This document shows, one piece after another, positions 62,927 through 64,000 of a DNA stretch of 64,000 nt; the first letter of the stretch is position 1, and every line of letters starts with the position of its first letter. Made by a program: the position numbers and the translations under genes. This DNA comes from Sorangium aterium (lineage in GTDB: Bacteria > Myxococcota_A > Polyangia > Polyangiales > Polyangiaceae): positions 1 to 64,000 of the forward strand of contig NZ_JAQNDK010000001.1 in NCBI RefSeq assembly GCF_028368935.1, in the 5' to 3' direction. Under the pieces are notes generated by a model. The model saw nothing but the letters and a program-made list of their open reading frames with translations. It ran no database searches and had not been told where the DNA came from.

Positions 62927-64000
62927 TCAGCGCGGAGGGGCCCATCCGCCGAGCACGATCGCTGGATCGCGCATCATCGCCGCTTGCGCCGCGGAGATCT
63001 GCGTCGATCCGGCGATACGCCCGCTGGTGTCGATGAGGCGCCCTTCCGCGTCCCGGCTCTGGTACTCCCAGAAGCGGAGGGAGCGCGGCGCGGCCCCGCC
63101 GGTGATCGTCCACCCCGCCCGCGAGACGTGGCTGCCGAGCGTGCAGTTGATGTACGCGACGTGGCTCGCGGGATACTGGCTCACGTCGATCCTCGCCAGC
63201 GTGCTCCCCGTGATGCCCGCGTCGCTGGTGATGCGCGAGTCGACGAAGACATAGCCATCGCCAGCGTCGCCGTTGCGCGCCTGCACGACGTAGCCGGATC
63301 GACCGACGGTCTTGATCTCGCACCGGTTGAAATACGCCGCGCCCGTGCCCCACACGAAGTCGACGTTGCCGGCGATCGTACAGTTGTCCGCGTAGATACG
63401 CCCGGACCAGAGCAGCGTGTCCTGGAGGCTCAGGATGTCGGCGTCGCGCACGACGCACTTGTCGCAGTCCTGGATGCGCAGCGCCTCCGCCTGGGAGCCG
63501 CCCTGCGGCGTGAGGTTGTGGATGGTGAGGTTCTCGATGACGAGGCCGCTCACCTTGTCGGCGCCGACGAGCGCGCGCCCCCTGGTGCTCGGGTTCAGGT
63601 TGTTGTTGTTCGTGCCCGACAGGACCGTGCCTTTGCGGTCGGCCCCGCGCAGCGTGATGTTGTGTTTGTTTTCGAAGTAGACGACCCCGTGGTGGACGCC
63701 GCGCTGAACGGTGATGACGACGCTGTCCCGGTTGTTCGCCGGGATTGCGTCGAGCGCGCCTTGCACGGAGCAGAAGTCGCCGGAGCCGTCGAGCGCCACC
63801 TCGAGCGACGAGAGGCTCGATGGGCCTGCATCCGCCGTATCGAAGCGCCACGCCGTCGCGTCCGCGATCGCGAACGAGCCGCCCCCCGGCGGGACGATGG
63901 CGCCGGGATCGATCGTGACGTAATAGGACTCGCCGTAGTCGAGCGCGCGCGCCGGCAAGGACACGACGGCATCGTTGCCGTCCACGTACACCGGGCGAGG
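62927..64000 (-). CDS. Secreted pectinesterase (CE8), 5' end outside window
   Basis: 358 residues are visible; the N-terminus lies past base 64000. After a short Ig-like strand region (YVDGNDAVVSLPARALDYGESYYV) the CE8 beta-helix begins: GSGDFCSVQGALDAIPANN and YFENKHNITLRGADRKGTVL. Then come ADILSLQDTLLWSGRIY, with the active-site QDT, GNVDFVWGTGAAYFNRCEI, with the catalytic Asp, and SLRFWEYQSRD. Pectinesterases remove methyl groups from pectin outside the cell, feeding uronates to pathways that include the mannonate dehydratase downstream. The signal peptide cannot be seen. Confidence 0.9.
   Translation of the reverse strand, partial: PRPVYVDGNDAVVSLPARALDYGESYYVTIDPGAIVPPGGGSFAIADATAWRFDTADAGPSSLSSLEVALDGSGDFCSVQGALDAIPANNRDSVVITVQRGVHHGVVYFENKHNITLRGADRKGTVLSGTNNNNLNPSTRGRALVGADKVSGLVIENLTIHNLTPQGGSQAEALRIQDCDKCVVRDADILSLQDTLLWSGRIYADNCTIAGNVDFVWGTGAAYFNRCEIKTVGRSGYVVQARNGDAGDGYVFVDSRITSDAGITGSTLARIDVSQYPASHVAYINCTLGSHVSRAGWTITGGAAPRSLRFWEYQSRDAEGRLIDTSGRIAGSTQISAAQAAMMRDPAIVLGGWAPPR

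Overview
The window looks like chromosomal DNA of a large-genome myxobacterium, most likely Sorangium or another member of the Polyangiaceae. The base composition is very high in G+C. There are many secreted lipoproteins whose lipobox is followed by Gly/Ser/Thr/Ala-rich linkers and Cys-rich modules. There are three Hanks-type kinases, one fused to AAA/GAF/STAS modules, an FHA-sigma54 activator, and one relic with a MYXO-CTERM-like tail. No transposase, integrase, phage gene, CRISPR array, rRNA or tRNA was recognised by eye.

Layout. 1-9.6 kb (minus): a sugar-binding protein cut by the window edge, a 1693-aa kinase-AAA-GAF-STAS signalling protein, a VWA lipoprotein and a lipoprotein made of about 11 cystine-rich modules. 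10-13.9 kb (minus): a four-gene nitrate/bicarbonate-type ABC importer with translational coupling between its ATPase genes and a perfect 12-bp inverted repeat in front of it. 14.3-22.6 kb (plus): a fibrinogen-like lipoprotein, then a tight run of six genes: GT-rich membrane protein, HExxH lipoprotein, PrmA-like methyltransferase, beta-propeller/di-haem cytochrome, Ala-rich secreted protein and FGE-like lipoprotein. 22.7-35.4 kb: a mixed, decayed-looking stretch of lipoproteins and small proteins. It holds three frameshifted genes (NHL-repeat, BNR-like, Kazal-like) and two probable relics (CHAT, L,D-transpeptidase).

35.8-39.8 kb (plus): a VOC protein, then a kinase / membrane protein / FGE-like lipoprotein operon with 4-nt and 1-nt junctions. 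40.1-42.9 kb (plus): an N-terminally short isochorismatase-like protein, an ABM-domain membrane protein and an amidohydrolase, probably one operon. 43-46.3 kb: an FHA-sigma54 activator with a perfect 11-bp inverted repeat just before its start, divergent from a GH114 lipoprotein. 46.3-52.4 kb (minus): an alpha-2-macroglobulin lipoprotein and a lipoprotein with a duplicated CC-containing domain. 52.9-58 kb: a PRC-barrel-like protein, a methylenetetrahydrofolate dehydrogenase resembling fungal MTD1, a membrane kinase and an unknown protein. 58-64 kb: a fused HyuA-HyuB (5-oxoprolinase/hydantoinase) protein, mannonate dehydratase and a pectinesterase. The last two lie on one strand and suggest pectin/uronate use.

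Short tandem duplications are frequent (9/18, 21, 24, 30, 48 and 78 bp), several at gene ends or in linkers. Gene starts were chosen by eye from Shine-Dalgarno spacing, signal peptides and domain limits. All family assignments come from motif recognition without database searches.
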